Shown here: piece after piece, positions 1-8,834 of the stretch | Numbering within the stretch: the stretch's first letter is position 1 | Layout of the letters: every line of letters starts with the position of its first letter | NCBI GenBank assembly: GCA_019634385.1 | Contig: JAHQVK010000221.1 | Coordinates: forward strand, 1-38,092 | Direction: 5' to 3' | Source of the DNA: Myxococcales bacterium | Lineage (GTDB): Bacteria; Myxococcota; Kuafuiibacteriia; Kuafuiibacteriales; Kuafuiibacteriaceae | Length of the DNA: 38,092 bases | The notes under the pieces: generated by a model | What the model saw: the letters and a program-made list of their open reading frames with translations, nothing else | Told to the model about the DNA's origin: nothing | Database searches by the model: none | Program-made: the position numbers and the translations under genes

Positions 1-102
1 CTTTCATCGGTTGCATACGCCCGGTATGCGCCCTCTTCATCCGGAGCGTTCCACGGAAAAGATACTTCGCGGATCACCCATCACACTTCTCCGATGGCCT
101 GC
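1..102. repeat. Repeat A, copy 1 (truncated by window start)
   Basis: This is the right-hand part of the A-family palindromic element. It contains the hairpin core GCATACGCCCGGTATGC, the inner arm CGTTCCACGGAAAA and the outer terminus GATGGCCTGC, followed by TA at 103-104. The same sequence recurs, with substitutions, at 22405-22577, at 30501-30672 (inverted) and at 37943-38092. The left arm lies outside the window. There is no gene in 103-171. Confidence 0.85.
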
Positions 103-171
103 TAGTGGTCAGGACCTTTCACGGAAAGACCGACCCATAGATGCGTGCAGGGCTAGATCAACCGGCTGCTA

Positions 172-354
172 GGGGATGTGTTTAATCTCCGGCTGCGGAG
201 ATTACGCCGTATCCCGTGATTGTGATGGTTCAGCCCCGGAGGGAGGGCACGGGATGTACTGGGCGAGGGGCCCGACAGGGTGGCGAAGCCACCGACCCCT
301 CACAAAGGTGGGATACAAGTCAGAACGCGGTCCAGAGTTTGATGAAGAGCGCCC
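172..354. repeat. Repeat B, copy 1 (degraded)
   Basis: This is a diverged, inverted copy of the B family seen at 24517-24696 and 30315-30498. It keeps the inner CCGGAGGGAGGG and GGGGCCCGA blocks, but its termini have decayed (GGGGATGTGTTTAATCTCC on the left, GAGCGCCC on the right). It is flanked by TA at 170-171 and 355-356, consistent with a TA target duplication. Reading frames through it are not convincing genes. Nothing recognisable is seen in 355-490. Confidence 0.7.
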
Positions 355-490
355 TAACAGGTTTTTTACGGAACGCCTCGATGACGATGGGCGCGCAGGC
401 TCGACAAATGAAACCAATGAACGGGGGCCTCGATTGACGTATAACAAGAAAAGACGGGCGAAAGGATGGTGGCTCCATCGGATCACCTAG

Positions 491-1105
491 CTACTGAGAT
501 TCGTTATTCTCTAGTCGACGGTTGAATCGGCGGACAACACCCTCAAAGCCCTCTTTTTTGAGGCTCACCTGAATCTCACGCTCGATATCCTTTCGCAAAC
601 TCACCCCATCAAGGGCGAAATCTTCCACCAGCCAGAGTCCAGATTGGCGGCGCATAAAAAATTCCAATTCGATCATGCCTTCGTCGATATGCTCTGCTGT
701 AACCATAACCACGTGGGATTGATTTTTTTTACCTTTATCTTGGAAACTCAGCTTCAGAGATCCAAAGAACTTTGCTGCATTGGGATAAGCGATCTCCGCG
801 AACATGCGGCGAAGGAGCTTACCAAACGCCGTACGTTGCTTCGATGAAAGGTCTTCGAAAAACCGGCCCAAAGCGGTCCTACTCAATCCCTCAAAATCCA
901 GATGTTTATGTAGATCTTCTACCAGGACATGGTTTTTTTCCCGTTGCGTCTCAGCCAAGGTTTTACCCTTTTGTGTGGTCTCAAATCTCTGCACCACTGA
1001 CACCATTGCTCGAACTTCGTCCACGGGGGAAACTGAGACTCCGGGTGCTGAGTTCTCCGGTAAGACTGTAGCGACCCAAAAGAGAATGTGTATGCTGCCG
1101 ACCAT
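491..1105 (-). CDS. hpnM: HpnM/MlaC-like periplasmic lipid-binding protein
   Basis: The 204-aa protein resembles the MlaC/Ttg2D (toluene tolerance) family, which includes HpnM of hopanoid clusters. The typical regions are visible: an LSRTALGRFFEDLSSKQR-like segment, a KLLRRMFAEIAYPNAAKFF helix, and the C-terminal LWLVEDFALDGVSLRKD strand-turn. Family members are periplasmic and carry phospholipids or hopanoids between membranes. The N-terminus (MVGSIHILFWVATVLPENSAP) is hydrophobic but lacks the usual basic residues, so it is a weak signal peptide; no in-frame start was found further upstream. Its 5' end overlaps the divergent TolC-family gene by 20 nt. The context with hpnG, hpnH and hpnO favours a hopanoid role over general MlaC function. 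Confidence 0.75.
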   Translation of the reverse strand: MVGSIHILFWVATVLPENSAPGVSVSPVDEVRAMVSVVQRFETTQKGKTLAETQREKNHVLVEDLHKHLDFEGLSRTALGRFFEDLSSKQRTAFGKLLRRMFAEIAYPNAAKFFGSLKLSFQDKGKKNQSHVVMVTAEHIDEGMIELEFFMRRQSGLWLVEDFALDGVSLRKDIEREIQVSLKKEGFEGVVRRFNRRLENNESQ

Positions 1106-2519
1106 AAATCGAACCCAACGAAGTCTCGCTCTATTCGTCTCCCGTGTCCATTACGTGCTAATATTTATCTTTAGCTGCGTACCCAATGTTGCTGGGGCCG
1201 CTGATCCCAACAATAGCGCTTCCACGGAGCAAGTCACGCTTGCTCGAGCTCTCAGCATCGTTTGTGAAGAGCATCCAGAAATTGGCGTGCCGAAAGCAGC
1301 AGTCGCTGAGGCTACTGCTGCTGTAGCCCGTGCTCGAGCGGCTAGATACCCCCAAGGTGAAGCCAACCTCATGTTTGGTATCGTCAACGGGGCTGCGACT
1401 GGTGATGTCCCTGATGAGCTCCCTGATGAGTTGGCGCCGCTCTTTGCTGAAGGGGGGCCAAACGACCCATTGAACAACCTTGGACCGTTTATACGAGGCA
1501 CTATACGCTTGACTCAGCCAATTTTTACTTTTGGTAAAATTACCCAAGGCGTTGAGGCGGCCAAGGCTGGGGTTGGGGCACGGAGGGCCTATCTAAAGAA
1601 AGTCTGTGTGGACCTTCGGTTGCAGCTTCGACAGCTTCACTATGGGTACCAACTCGCCGCTGATCTCTATCGCTCGCTTCAAAAAGTAGCTAATGCGTTT
1701 ACTGAGGCCGAAAAACTCGCAGACGCTCGTCTTACAAGCGGAGATGGAGACATTACACAAATAGAAGTCTTGAAACTCAAGATCGCAGCTCACAGCTTAC
1801 GCCAGCGTCTCATCCAACTTAACAGCAAAAAGAACACCGCACTATTCGCTTGGCGGCGTGCTCTGGGGTGGTCCATTGATGCATTGATATTTCCAGCATC
1901 CGATCGTCTAAGAGCAGTAGAAGCTATCGCATACTCTCCGAGTGAAGATGAAAACACCGAGTCTCAACCCGCCTGGCAAGCCCTATCTGCTGGCCTCCAA
2001 GCCCGGCAAGCAAGAGCATCTGCTGCATCTCGCCGCCTCTACCCTAATCTTTTCCTAGGTATATTTGTCGACGCAAGTTGGGCACCCACTCGCGACGATA
2101 TCCGGAACCCTTTCCTCCGCGACGAATTCAATCGGATACGGGGGGGCCCCATATTGGGCCTTCAATGGGATCTCAATTTCGCTCAGCACCTTGCGAACAA
2201 GGCTCAGGCTGAAGCTCAAGTGGCAAGTCATATAGCCAAGGTCGAGCAAGCTAGGGTCGGCCTCCCTCTGCAATTACGGGCCGCATATACTACCTACCAA
2301 GAGAAAAAGGCGACCCTTGCCCTAAGTCAAACAAACCGAAAGACGGGGCGTAGCCTCTCGTTCCTAGCCGCCACCAATTTCCGCCTTGGGCTTGGACAGC
2401 CCAAAGAGGTCCTTGAATCCCTAGGACTCTATGCAAAAGTGCTGGGAGAGTACTTTGAGACCATATATGAGTATAATATGGCGGCGGGGACCTTGGTCGA
2501 ACTCACTCAAGGGATTTAG
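1086..2519 (+). CDS. TolC-family outer-membrane efflux protein
   Basis: The 477-aa protein has the periplasmic alpha-barrel pattern of outer membrane efflux proteins (OEP/TolC). It has a signal peptide (basic N-region, then HYVLIFIFSCVPNVAGA), an N-terminal VTLARALSIVCEEHPEI-type repeat start, Ala-rich helices (AAVARARAARYP) and the TQPIFTFGKI motif preceding the first barrel strand. A second half repeats the pattern (ARASAASRRLYPNLFLGI, then LGLQWDLNF). It would form the outer-membrane channel of a tripartite exporter; no inner-membrane pump or adaptor is present in the window. ATG at 1086 was chosen because the signal peptide follows it; the longer open frame upstream overlaps hpnM. The 3' end overlaps hpnG by 17 nt tail to tail. 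Confidence 0.85.
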   Translation: MCMLPTINRTQRSLALFVSRVHYVLIFIFSCVPNVAGAADPNNSASTEQVTLARALSIVCEEHPEIGVPKAAVAEATAAVARARAARYPQGEANLMFGIVNGAATGDVPDELPDELAPLFAEGGPNDPLNNLGPFIRGTIRLTQPIFTFGKITQGVEAAKAGVGARRAYLKKVCVDLRLQLRQLHYGYQLAADLYRSLQKVANAFTEAEKLADARLTSGDGDITQIEVLKLKIAAHSLRQRLIQLNSKKNTALFAWRRALGWSIDALIFPASDRLRAVEAIAYSPSEDENTESQPAWQALSAGLQARQARASAASRRLYPNLFLGIFVDASWAPTRDDIRNPFLRDEFNRIRGGPILGLQWDLNFAQHLANKAQAEAQVASHIAKVEQARVGLPLQLRAAYTTYQEKKATLALSQTNRKTGRSLSFLAATNFRLGLGQPKEVLESLGLYAKVLGEYFETIYEYNMAAGTLVELTQGI

Positions 2520-3270
2520 ATACCAAGAGCGCTTCTTGTACGACATCAGCCAGCCGCTGGGCAGCCATATTAAGCCTCCGTCTCAAAACACTTAGATGCC
2601 GCCACGAACTCGGGTTACATAGTGCTCGAGCGACAACAGAAGAGCGCCGTATCGAACCATCTGGTCGAGACGAAGCAACAACTTCGAAAGGCAAGTCTTC
2701 CCCAGCTCCATCACTCACCACCTTAAGAACAGACATCGGTATCTCCGCATCCTGTGCCACTTGGGCATAGGCCCAAGACTCCAGGTCAACCACAACAGAA
2801 GCCGGTCGACCGAGTTCATGCCATAGTGCCGCTTTCTCTATCGCAGAACCAAGAATCCGCGGAGTACTGACAAGCTGACCACCAATGTGGGGTGGGTTCT
2901 CCAGCCATCGATGAAGTGGTGAACTTCTTCCTTGCGACCCAGCCAACCGAACTGAACACCCCTCCACAAGCGCGCCGATAGGCAACGCCTCAGACACCCC
3001 ACCACCCAACCCGATAGCCACAATATGATCCGGCTGCGCCCTTCGGATAAACTCCCGTAATTTCCGCGACGCAGATAGTGCCCCGTCACCAGTCACGCCA
3101 AGCCATACACCGTTTACTTCTTCCAGCTCCTTTCCACGCACACCCACACCCATGCGGCGGCGAAGCGGGGCCTGCTCTTCTGGTAGAGCAGAAACGATCA
3201 GTCGCCTCCGGCCGTGGCCTCTTCCCGAGCAACCGAGTCCTCGCTCGTTAACTATGCGCCCATCTGCCAT
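2503..3270 (-). CDS. hpnG: Adenosylhopane nucleosidase HpnG (phosphorylase family)
   Basis: The 255-aa protein belongs to the PNP/MTA nucleosidase fold. It shows the N-terminal LIVSALPEEQAPLRRRM strand with the acidic residue, HIVAIGLGGGVSEALPIGALV, and the active-site region SVVVDLESWAYAQVAQDAEIPMSVLKVVSD, equivalent to the VDMEaaa...R-vSD motif. HpnG removes adenine from adenosylhopane to give ribosylhopane, the step after HpnH. Its start overlaps the hpnH stop by 19 nt, so the two are translationally coupled. The first roughly 22 residues precede the fold and are Gly/Arg-rich, so the true start may be later. The assignment rests on fold motifs plus the hpnH neighbour. Confidence 0.82.
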   Translation of the reverse strand: MADGRIVNERGLGCSGRGHGRRRLIVSALPEEQAPLRRRMGVGVRGKELEEVNGVWLGVTGDGALSASRKLREFIRRAQPDHIVAIGLGGGVSEALPIGALVEGCSVRLAGSQGRSSPLHRWLENPPHIGGQLVSTPRILGSAIEKAALWHELGRPASVVVDLESWAYAQVAQDAEIPMSVLKVVSDGAGEDLPFEVVASSRPDGSIRRSSVVARALCNPSSWRHLSVLRRRLNMAAQRLADVVQEALLVSKSLE

Positions 3271-4406
3271 TTGATCATTCGGAACAGATCGCGAGGGCGT
3301 TCGTGAAGATTCATAACTGTAGATGCCTCAAACCCGGAGTGCATCATGCAATTCTGGCAGGCTGAATCCTTCCGAGACTCCCAATACGCCCAATCCACCT
3401 CTGTCCAAAACGTGTGGAAGTCCCCGTAGAAGTCTTTTCCAACAAGATAGCATGGCCCCTTCCAACCCTTTGGGGTGTACGTCACCGTACTCCATGGTGA
3501 ACATAAATATTCCCGGAGACCAGCTGCGAACTCTAAAAAGAGTGGGGTGCTCATCAGCGGAAACCGGTCAGAAAATGTAAGAATTCGCTGAAACTTTGTA
3601 AAAATTTCTTCCCTCGCAAGAAAAATATCACGTTCTACCGACTCATAAGAATAACCTGGGGACAGGAGAATACCGTCAATCCCAAGGTCAGTAACTAAGC
3701 CACACAGAGCCTCTATTTCATCGGTGCTCGTTTCCTTAAAAATAGTGGTGTTGGTAGTGACATGGTAGCCTAGCGATTTTGCTTCTTGGATCATTTTGAT
3801 AGCGTGAGCAAAAACGCCCTGACGGTTGCATACTCGATCATGAGTCTCCTGGAGTCCGTCCAGATGAATATTTAGAGTGAGGCGTTGGTTCGGCTTAATA
3901 CAACCGAAGACCTTCTCTTGGAGCGTCAAAGCGTTGGTACAGAGATAAATATGACGCTTTCTCCTAATAATTTCCTGCACCAACTCTTCAATCTCTGGGT
4001 ATAGTGTTGGTTCACCACCGCAAAGAGATACAATAGGTGCCTTGCTAACCTCCACCGCGTCGAGCGCACTCTCCAGCGGCATTCGATCCTGAAGTTTACC
4101 CGTATGGCGTTCCGTCGCGCACCCCAAACAAGCCAGATTACATGTGTATAGTGGCTCCAACATCAACACCAGCGGAAACCTTTTGTTACCCTGGAGTCGA
4201 TTTCGTATCTGTTGGGCAACCATCGACCGGGTAATATGGGCGGGCATTTTTGCCCGCCGGGGAGACTTGTACGGTTTAGATGGCAGAACATCAGCGGATG
4301 GCTTAGCCCGTTCCTCAGCCCTCATCTGCATCTGCTTATAGCTAAACTGTGTTTCCGGAAGTGACGGCAACGCCGGAGTCTTTCCTGGATTTTTTGACCC
4401 ATCCAT
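3252..4406 (-). CDS. hpnH: Adenosyl-hopene transferase HpnH (radical SAM)
   Basis: This radical SAM enzyme joins 5'-deoxyadenosine to diploptene to make adenosylhopane, the first side-chain step of bacteriohopanepolyol synthesis. The cluster motif CNLACLGC (Cx3Cx2C, Cys89/93/96 from the ATG used here) follows FPLVLMLEPLYT, as in HpnH. SLCGGEPTLYPEI is the SAM-binding GGE motif. The C-terminal SPWSTVTYTPKGWKGPCYL and CQNCMMHSGFE segments are also family-typical. The open frame runs to a TTG at 4442. ATG 4406 is used here, but TTG 4424 lies 6 nt after a GGAGG. The first 53-65 residues are extra relative to the usual family start near MPAHITRSMVAQ (ATG 4247). It lies immediately downstream of a sulfotransferase gene. 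Confidence 0.92.
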   Translation of the reverse strand: MDGSKNPGKTPALPSLPETQFSYKQMQMRAEERAKPSADVLPSKPYKSPRRAKMPAHITRSMVAQQIRNRLQGNKRFPLVLMLEPLYTCNLACLGCATERHTGKLQDRMPLESALDAVEVSKAPIVSLCGGEPTLYPEIEELVQEIIRRKRHIYLCTNALTLQEKVFGCIKPNQRLTLNIHLDGLQETHDRVCNRQGVFAHAIKMIQEAKSLGYHVTTNTTIFKETSTDEIEALCGLVTDLGIDGILLSPGYSYESVERDIFLAREEIFTKFQRILTFSDRFPLMSTPLFLEFAAGLREYLCSPWSTVTYTPKGWKGPCYLVGKDFYGDFHTFWTEVDWAYWESRKDSACQNCMMHSGFEASTVMNLHERPRDLFRMIKWQMGA

Positions 4407-4438
4407 ACCGAAGATCACGTACAATAACCGCCTCCGGG

Positions 4439-5599
4439 TCAAGCTCCCGCCTGCATACTGACCGGAATATCATAAGACCAGCGCCGAATGTATGGCTGCC
4501 AAACCTGCTGCACACGAGCCAATTCAGAGGTCGAAAGTGATAATGTATTTTTACGGTAGTCGCTGATCGATCGTAGATACTTGGTAACTCGGCCCTGGTT
4601 TTCCCACCATCCCGGCAAAGACAACTGCTTATGCACCTTGGCCAAAACATCCAATGGCTGAGATGCCAGCTCTTCATAACTCAATTCAATAAGCCGATTT
4701 GCCGGTAGTGCAGTGGAGTCCTCATCGTATTTTCGCATAAGCGAAAGATAGCTAGATTGAATGAATTGTTCGAGATCCACGTGTGCATACGATTGCAACG
4801 CTAACTCGCTCAACAGGCGCGTATAGTACAGGCGAGTGGATGCATACACCTCATAGGGGTTTCGACGGATATGAATAAAGCGCGCACCCGGAAATATTCG
4901 TGATAGTTGAGCAATTCGAGCCGTATACACGGGATTTTTGATCAAAATCCGCGGCTTCTGCTGATGCCAACTGACTTTTTCTAGAAAACGCCGCAATCGG
5001 CATGCCCATTGTTCAACTTCTTGCGGCGACACCCCTTCAAAAAAGACACTCCGTCTGAAGGAATTAGCAAAGTCACGCGGGAAATAGACCGCATGGAACA
5101 CCGACAGCAAGTGTTGATTGGCCAGCGGTATTTCGTCTTCCTGGGGGGAACGAGGCGTCACTGCCACCCGGTCTACGTATCGATTTTCGGGTAAAGACCG
5201 CTCCAACCACGCCTTCAGCCACACCGCTAAGGTCAACATCTGGTCCGGTAGTCCCGCACTCAACGGCGTGACAATTCCTAGCGCAGATGACTGAGCTAGG
5301 AGATTGTGCAAGTGGGTTGTACCGGACCGCCAGTGTCCTATAATAAAGACCGGATCAAGCAGAGACTCTGCATGGTTTCTGTAGTGGCATTCAACTATTT
5401 TTTCCAGCCAACCAAAGGGCGCACGAACGAGTGCAGAGGCAATCATCGCTGTGATCAAACCCACATGCTTCATCTCCACCCCTCCATTTTTTACTAACGC
5501 CTGCATGAGGAGGGACAATCGAGCCCCCATTAGAGGATGCTGAAAGCTAGGATGCATCATTGGAAATATAAATAGATGAACCAAGAATGTTAAGATCAT
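4439..5599 (-). CDS. PAPS-dependent sulfotransferase (family 3-like), copy 1
   Basis: The 386-aa protein has the two cofactor motifs of the sulfotransferase fold. The 5'-phosphosulfate loop is IIGHWRSGTTHLHNLL near residue 87, and the 3'-phosphate site is ARFIHIRRNPYEVYASTR. The conserved C-terminal LRSISDYRKN segment is also present. The family transfers sulfate from PAPS to hydroxyl or amino groups of small molecules or lipids. The N-terminal 40 residues are hydrophobic, which could mean membrane association. The gene sits between the HpnO-sulfotransferase pair and hpnH, on the same strand, and its end abuts hpnH. A hopanoid substrate is an inference from this position only. It shares architecture with the 6193-7338 gene, so the two are likely paralogues. 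Confidence 0.85.
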   Translation of the reverse strand: MILTFLVHLFIFPMMHPSFQHPLMGARLSLLMQALVKNGGVEMKHVGLITAMIASALVRAPFGWLEKIVECHYRNHAESLLDPVFIIGHWRSGTTHLHNLLAQSSALGIVTPLSAGLPDQMLTLAVWLKAWLERSLPENRYVDRVAVTPRSPQEDEIPLANQHLLSVFHAVYFPRDFANSFRRSVFFEGVSPQEVEQWACRLRRFLEKVSWHQQKPRILIKNPVYTARIAQLSRIFPGARFIHIRRNPYEVYASTRLYYTRLLSELALQSYAHVDLEQFIQSSYLSLMRKYDEDSTALPANRLIELSYEELASQPLDVLAKVHKQLSLPGWWENQGRVTKYLRSISDYRKNTLSLSTSELARVQQVWQPYIRRWSYDIPVSMQAGA

Positions 5600-5779
5600 C
5601 TGGCAGACCGGACGTGTTCGAAGTCCTAATACTCGGGTAATTGTACCATTCCCACTCTCTACTTGGACTTACATACTCTCAAGACTCACGAGCCATGAGC
5701 CACCGACGAGCGTCCGTCAGGGCTTATAGGCAGTCATAACTACCGTGAAATACCCGAGCTAACTGAAAGGCGACCTATA

Positions 5780-6001
5780 CAGCAGAAATCACTTGGGTTG
5801 AACCCAAGTTCCTGCTTCTACGCGGGCCTATGCCCCGCTGCGCGACCACTTGGTGATTCTTACAGAATCAATTCAAGGGGTCTTTGCTATACAGCAGAAA
5901 TCACTTGGGTTGAACCCAAGTTCCTGCTTCTACGCGGGCCTATGCCCCGCTGCGCCACCACTTGGTGATTCTTATCGAATCAATTCAAGGGGTCTTTGCT
6001 G
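5780..6001. repeat. Repeat C, tandem pair (copies 1a and 1b)
   Basis: Two nearly identical units of about 110 bp (5780-5889 and 5892-6001) stand head to tail, with TA before, between and after them. Each starts CAGCAGAAATCACTTGGG and ends with a GGTCTTTGCTG-like terminus that matches the start in inverted orientation. Inside each is a near-perfect palindrome ACTTGGGTTGAACCCAAGT and a GATTCT...GAATC hairpin. The family recurs inverted as a pair at 35275-35497 and singly at 37651-37760. The rest of the 593-bp gap (5600-5777 and 6004-6192) shows nothing recognisable. Confidence 0.9.
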
Positions 6002-6192
6002 TAACCACGTCCGACCCAAGAGACAAGCCAGTTGCGGGAGCTAAGAAGGAGCAAGTAAACCTATGTAGAGTGAGAAGCCTCTGGCGAAGATAACCCATTT
6101 GGCAGCCCTGCCAAAACGCTTGGTCAAAACCTAGAAACTGATAGTGCGCCGTCTATCCATTGTACCCTACAACGACACATCGTGCACACAAT

Positions 6193-7338
6193 CTATCTAA
6201 ACTTAGTAGAGTATCCCCATCGGTCAAAATACGGAGACCAAGCCTCAACAACTCGCTGCTGTACTTCCTTCGGTAAGGGATGATAATGGTTCTTCTTATA
6301 CCCAGAAATACGCTTCATGTAGGCTTGTATTCTCAAGCGGGCTTCATCAGCCAAATTGATACCTAGTTGGCTATAGATCTTTTCTAACACAGCTAAGGGA
6401 TTGCGCACCAGATCATCATATCCCACCTCTACTAGTTGCTCTGATGATAGTTTTCTCGCATCTTCTTCATATGAAGAATACATGGATCGGTAGCGCCACA
6501 AAATAAAAGCCTCGCGGTCTCCCGCATTCTTCCAAGGCTGAAAAGCATAGATACCAGCAGTTTTTTCCTCCATTCTTTGCGTTGAGGAAAAGACCAACCA
6601 TGGATCTCGATGAATATGAATGAATTTTGCGTCGGGAAAAACCTCAAGCAAATACCGAATTTTTCCAGTGTGATCAGGGGACTTGAAAAGCAGCCGCTTG
6701 TGATCACCATACCGAACCATCAACTTCTTGGCAAAACGCTGGAGCGAGTCCTTCCATATCTCTTGTTCACGCGGTGTCGAATCCTTCAGGGTCAGATAAG
6801 ACTTAAACTGCTTCCATTTCTGGGGAAAATGACGAACCATTTGTATTGATAGCAAGGTTTGCGCACACAACGCTCGTTCATCCTCTATAGGACTAGAGGG
6901 ATCTATCTCAACATTATCTTGAGGTCGCTTGCTGATCGTAAACCCGGAAGCAGGTCCGTGCACAATCCGCTCGAAAACAAGGAAAGAATTGGGGAACACT
7001 GCCTGAAGAATTGACGGGTACGCAAACTGAGGGTCGCAAGAAAGAATATTCCACAAGTGAGTTGTTCCGCTTCGGTAATGTCCCAAAACAAAAATCGGCG
7101 CCCGCACGGTGGCTTTGCGGACCGCCTCTCTGTACTTTAAGGTTTCCACCAATGCAGCCACCGAGTTGATCATAGCCATGCCTGATCCAAAAAGGGTCCG
7201 AGCTAAGTACCGCATATGGATCTGTGACCCATACTGGCGTAGAAAATTTCCCCACTGAGAAACTGTCATGCCGTTGAGAGGGCTAAACAGATTCTCAGCA
7301 AGATATTGTTTTGTCTCTTCATCATTCGGCATCTTCAT
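6193..7338 (-). CDS. PAPS-dependent sulfotransferase (family 3-like), copy 2
   Basis: This 381-aa sulfotransferase has FVLGHYRSGTTHLWNIL (5'-phosphosulfate loop, about residue 82) and AKFIHIHRDPWLVFSSTQR (3'-phosphate site). KSPDHTGKIRYLLEVFP and the C-terminal MKRISGYKKNHYHPL are also family features. It starts 9 nt after the HpnO-type aminotransferase, so the two are almost certainly co-transcribed. It is similar in length and motif spacing to the 4439-5599 protein but clearly diverged, which suggests an old duplication with different acceptors. No PAPS-synthesis genes are seen in the window. A role in modifying an aminated hopanoid is inference from neighbours. Confidence 0.85.
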   Translation of the reverse strand: MKMPNDEETKQYLAENLFSPLNGMTVSQWGNFLRQYGSQIHMRYLARTLFGSGMAMINSVAALVETLKYREAVRKATVRAPIFVLGHYRSGTTHLWNILSCDPQFAYPSILQAVFPNSFLVFERIVHGPASGFTISKRPQDNVEIDPSSPIEDERALCAQTLLSIQMVRHFPQKWKQFKSYLTLKDSTPREQEIWKDSLQRFAKKLMVRYGDHKRLLFKSPDHTGKIRYLLEVFPDAKFIHIHRDPWLVFSSTQRMEEKTAGIYAFQPWKNAGDREAFILWRYRSMYSSYEEDARKLSSEQLVEVGYDDLVRNPLAVLEKIYSQLGINLADEARLRIQAYMKRISGYKKNHYHPLPKEVQQRVVEAWSPYFDRWGYSTKFR

Positions 7339-7347
7339 TGTAACACT

Positions 7348-8745
7348 CTATGGTTTAGCTTTTCGATGAGGTGACAAAGCCTGACTGGCTAGATGAGTCC
7401 CAAGTTCCCAGATGGCTCCGGGTACCCGGTGACAATCCGCTATTGTTGCGTTCAACCCTCTTTGAATCCAGTCACAATCGCTCCGACTTATCACCAGAGG
7501 CGGCAATAGTTTAATCACCGGCATCTCGTGCCCCGCTACTTGGGCGAGGATCTTATATTCTTTAAGCAGGGGAACGAGAACGAGCTGGCAAAATAGACCA
7601 CGATTTACTTTCTGTAACAGATGCCAAGCCGTCCGAAGTTTAAGAGACCGTGGTTCACCAAATTCAATAGCCAGCATCAATCCCTTGCCACGTACGTCCT
7701 TCACAAACTCATACTGCTCTTTGAACGGCAACAAGGTCTTGAGGAGGTGCTCGCCAAGCTCATGGGCCTTGCGTACAAGTTGCTCGTCTTTAAGCACCTG
7801 GAGCGTTGCGAGACCGGCCGCCATCGCAAGGTTATTTTTCCCAAAGGTCGAGCCATGAACTACAGCCCGATCCATGCGGTCGAATACTCGATCGTATATA
7901 AAAGACTTGCTCAACACCGCGCCTACCGGAACATGTCCGCCGGATAATCCTTTTGCTGTCAGCAACATGTCCGGCTCCAGGTCCCAATGCTCCACCGCCC
8001 ACATTTTCCCCGTCCTCCCGAGCCCACATTGTACCTCATCTGCAACAAATAACGTTCGGTGCTTCTGGCACAGTCGTTGTGCTTCTAGCCAATAACCATC
8101 ACTAGGTATATGGACTCCCTTGCCCTGGATAGGCTCAAAGACAAACGCAGCCACATCCCGTGAGTGCAAAGCGGCCTCTAAGGCACCAAGATCATCAAAT
8201 GGAACGGACCGACAGCCGGGCAACAAGGAACCAAAACCCCTCCGAAAAGCGGTTTCGCCGTTCAAGGACAACGAACCCATAGTTAACCCATGAAAGCCAT
8301 GTTCGAGGAACAATATTCGGTCCCTACCTGTAGATGCCCGTGCGAACTTGATCGCCGCTTCCACCGCCTCCGTGCCCGAGTTGGTAAAAAAAACTTTGGT
8401 CAAACCAGTAGGGGCGGTGGCTACTAACTGCTCTGCCAGCAACCCGCTCAGAGCAGACACATCCATTTGCACAAGATTCGGCCAATCAGATTCAATGACT
8501 TCCCTTAAAAAACTGCGTACGACGGGGTGGTTTCGCCCCAAAGCGAACGTACCAAACCCACTAAGGAGATCCAGATAGCGTTCATCAGCATCATCAAAAA
8601 GGTAAGCCCCATGAGCTCGAACATAGTGTCTATCGAAGCCTATGGTCTTCAGAACCCTCACCATTTGCTGATTAAGGTATGATTCATGAAGCTCAAATTT
8701 TTCCTTCCTTCTCTGACTGAGTAGGGATGCTAGCGTCTGATCCAT
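7348..8745 (-). CDS. hpnO: HpnO-type class III aminotransferase (PLP)
   Basis: The 465-aa PLP enzyme belongs to the class III (ornithine/acetylornithine) aminotransferases. It shows FFTNSGTEAVEAAIKFAR, HGFHGLTMGSLSL, LFVADEVQCGLGRTGKMW and the Schiff-base lysine in LLTAKGLSGG (Lys265). HpnO makes the C35 amine of aminobacteriohopanetriol. The long N-terminal helical extension before the fold and the position beside hpnG/hpnH favour HpnO over an arginine-pathway enzyme. ATG 8745 was chosen; the frame extends to a TTG at 8769 with no support. The gene is transcribed away from squalene synthase, with a sulfotransferase 9 nt downstream. Confidence 0.82.
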   Translation of the reverse strand: MDQTLASLLSQRRKEKFELHESYLNQQMVRVLKTIGFDRHYVRAHGAYLFDDADERYLDLLSGFGTFALGRNHPVVRSFLREVIESDWPNLVQMDVSALSGLLAEQLVATAPTGLTKVFFTNSGTEAVEAAIKFARASTGRDRILFLEHGFHGLTMGSLSLNGETAFRRGFGSLLPGCRSVPFDDLGALEAALHSRDVAAFVFEPIQGKGVHIPSDGYWLEAQRLCQKHRTLFVADEVQCGLGRTGKMWAVEHWDLEPDMLLTAKGLSGGHVPVGAVLSKSFIYDRVFDRMDRAVVHGSTFGKNNLAMAAGLATLQVLKDEQLVRKAHELGEHLLKTLLPFKEQYEFVKDVRGKGLMLAIEFGEPRSLKLRTAWHLLQKVNRGLFCQLVLVPLLKEYKILAQVAGHEMPVIKLLPPLVISRSDCDWIQRGLNATIADCHRVPGAIWELGTHLASQALSPHRKAKP

Positions 8746-8834
8746 CCGTTTAACATTACAGCACACCAACCGCCAAAAGGGTCAAGGCCAGAGGGACACC
8801 AGGAGGGTGATTTCGGTATCTTTTAACCGTTCTC

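Noticed and set aside
5780-6001. CRISPR-like array from the spaced repeats
   Set aside because: There are only two units, with no unique spacers and no cas genes; the unit is an inverted-repeat element of about 110 bp.
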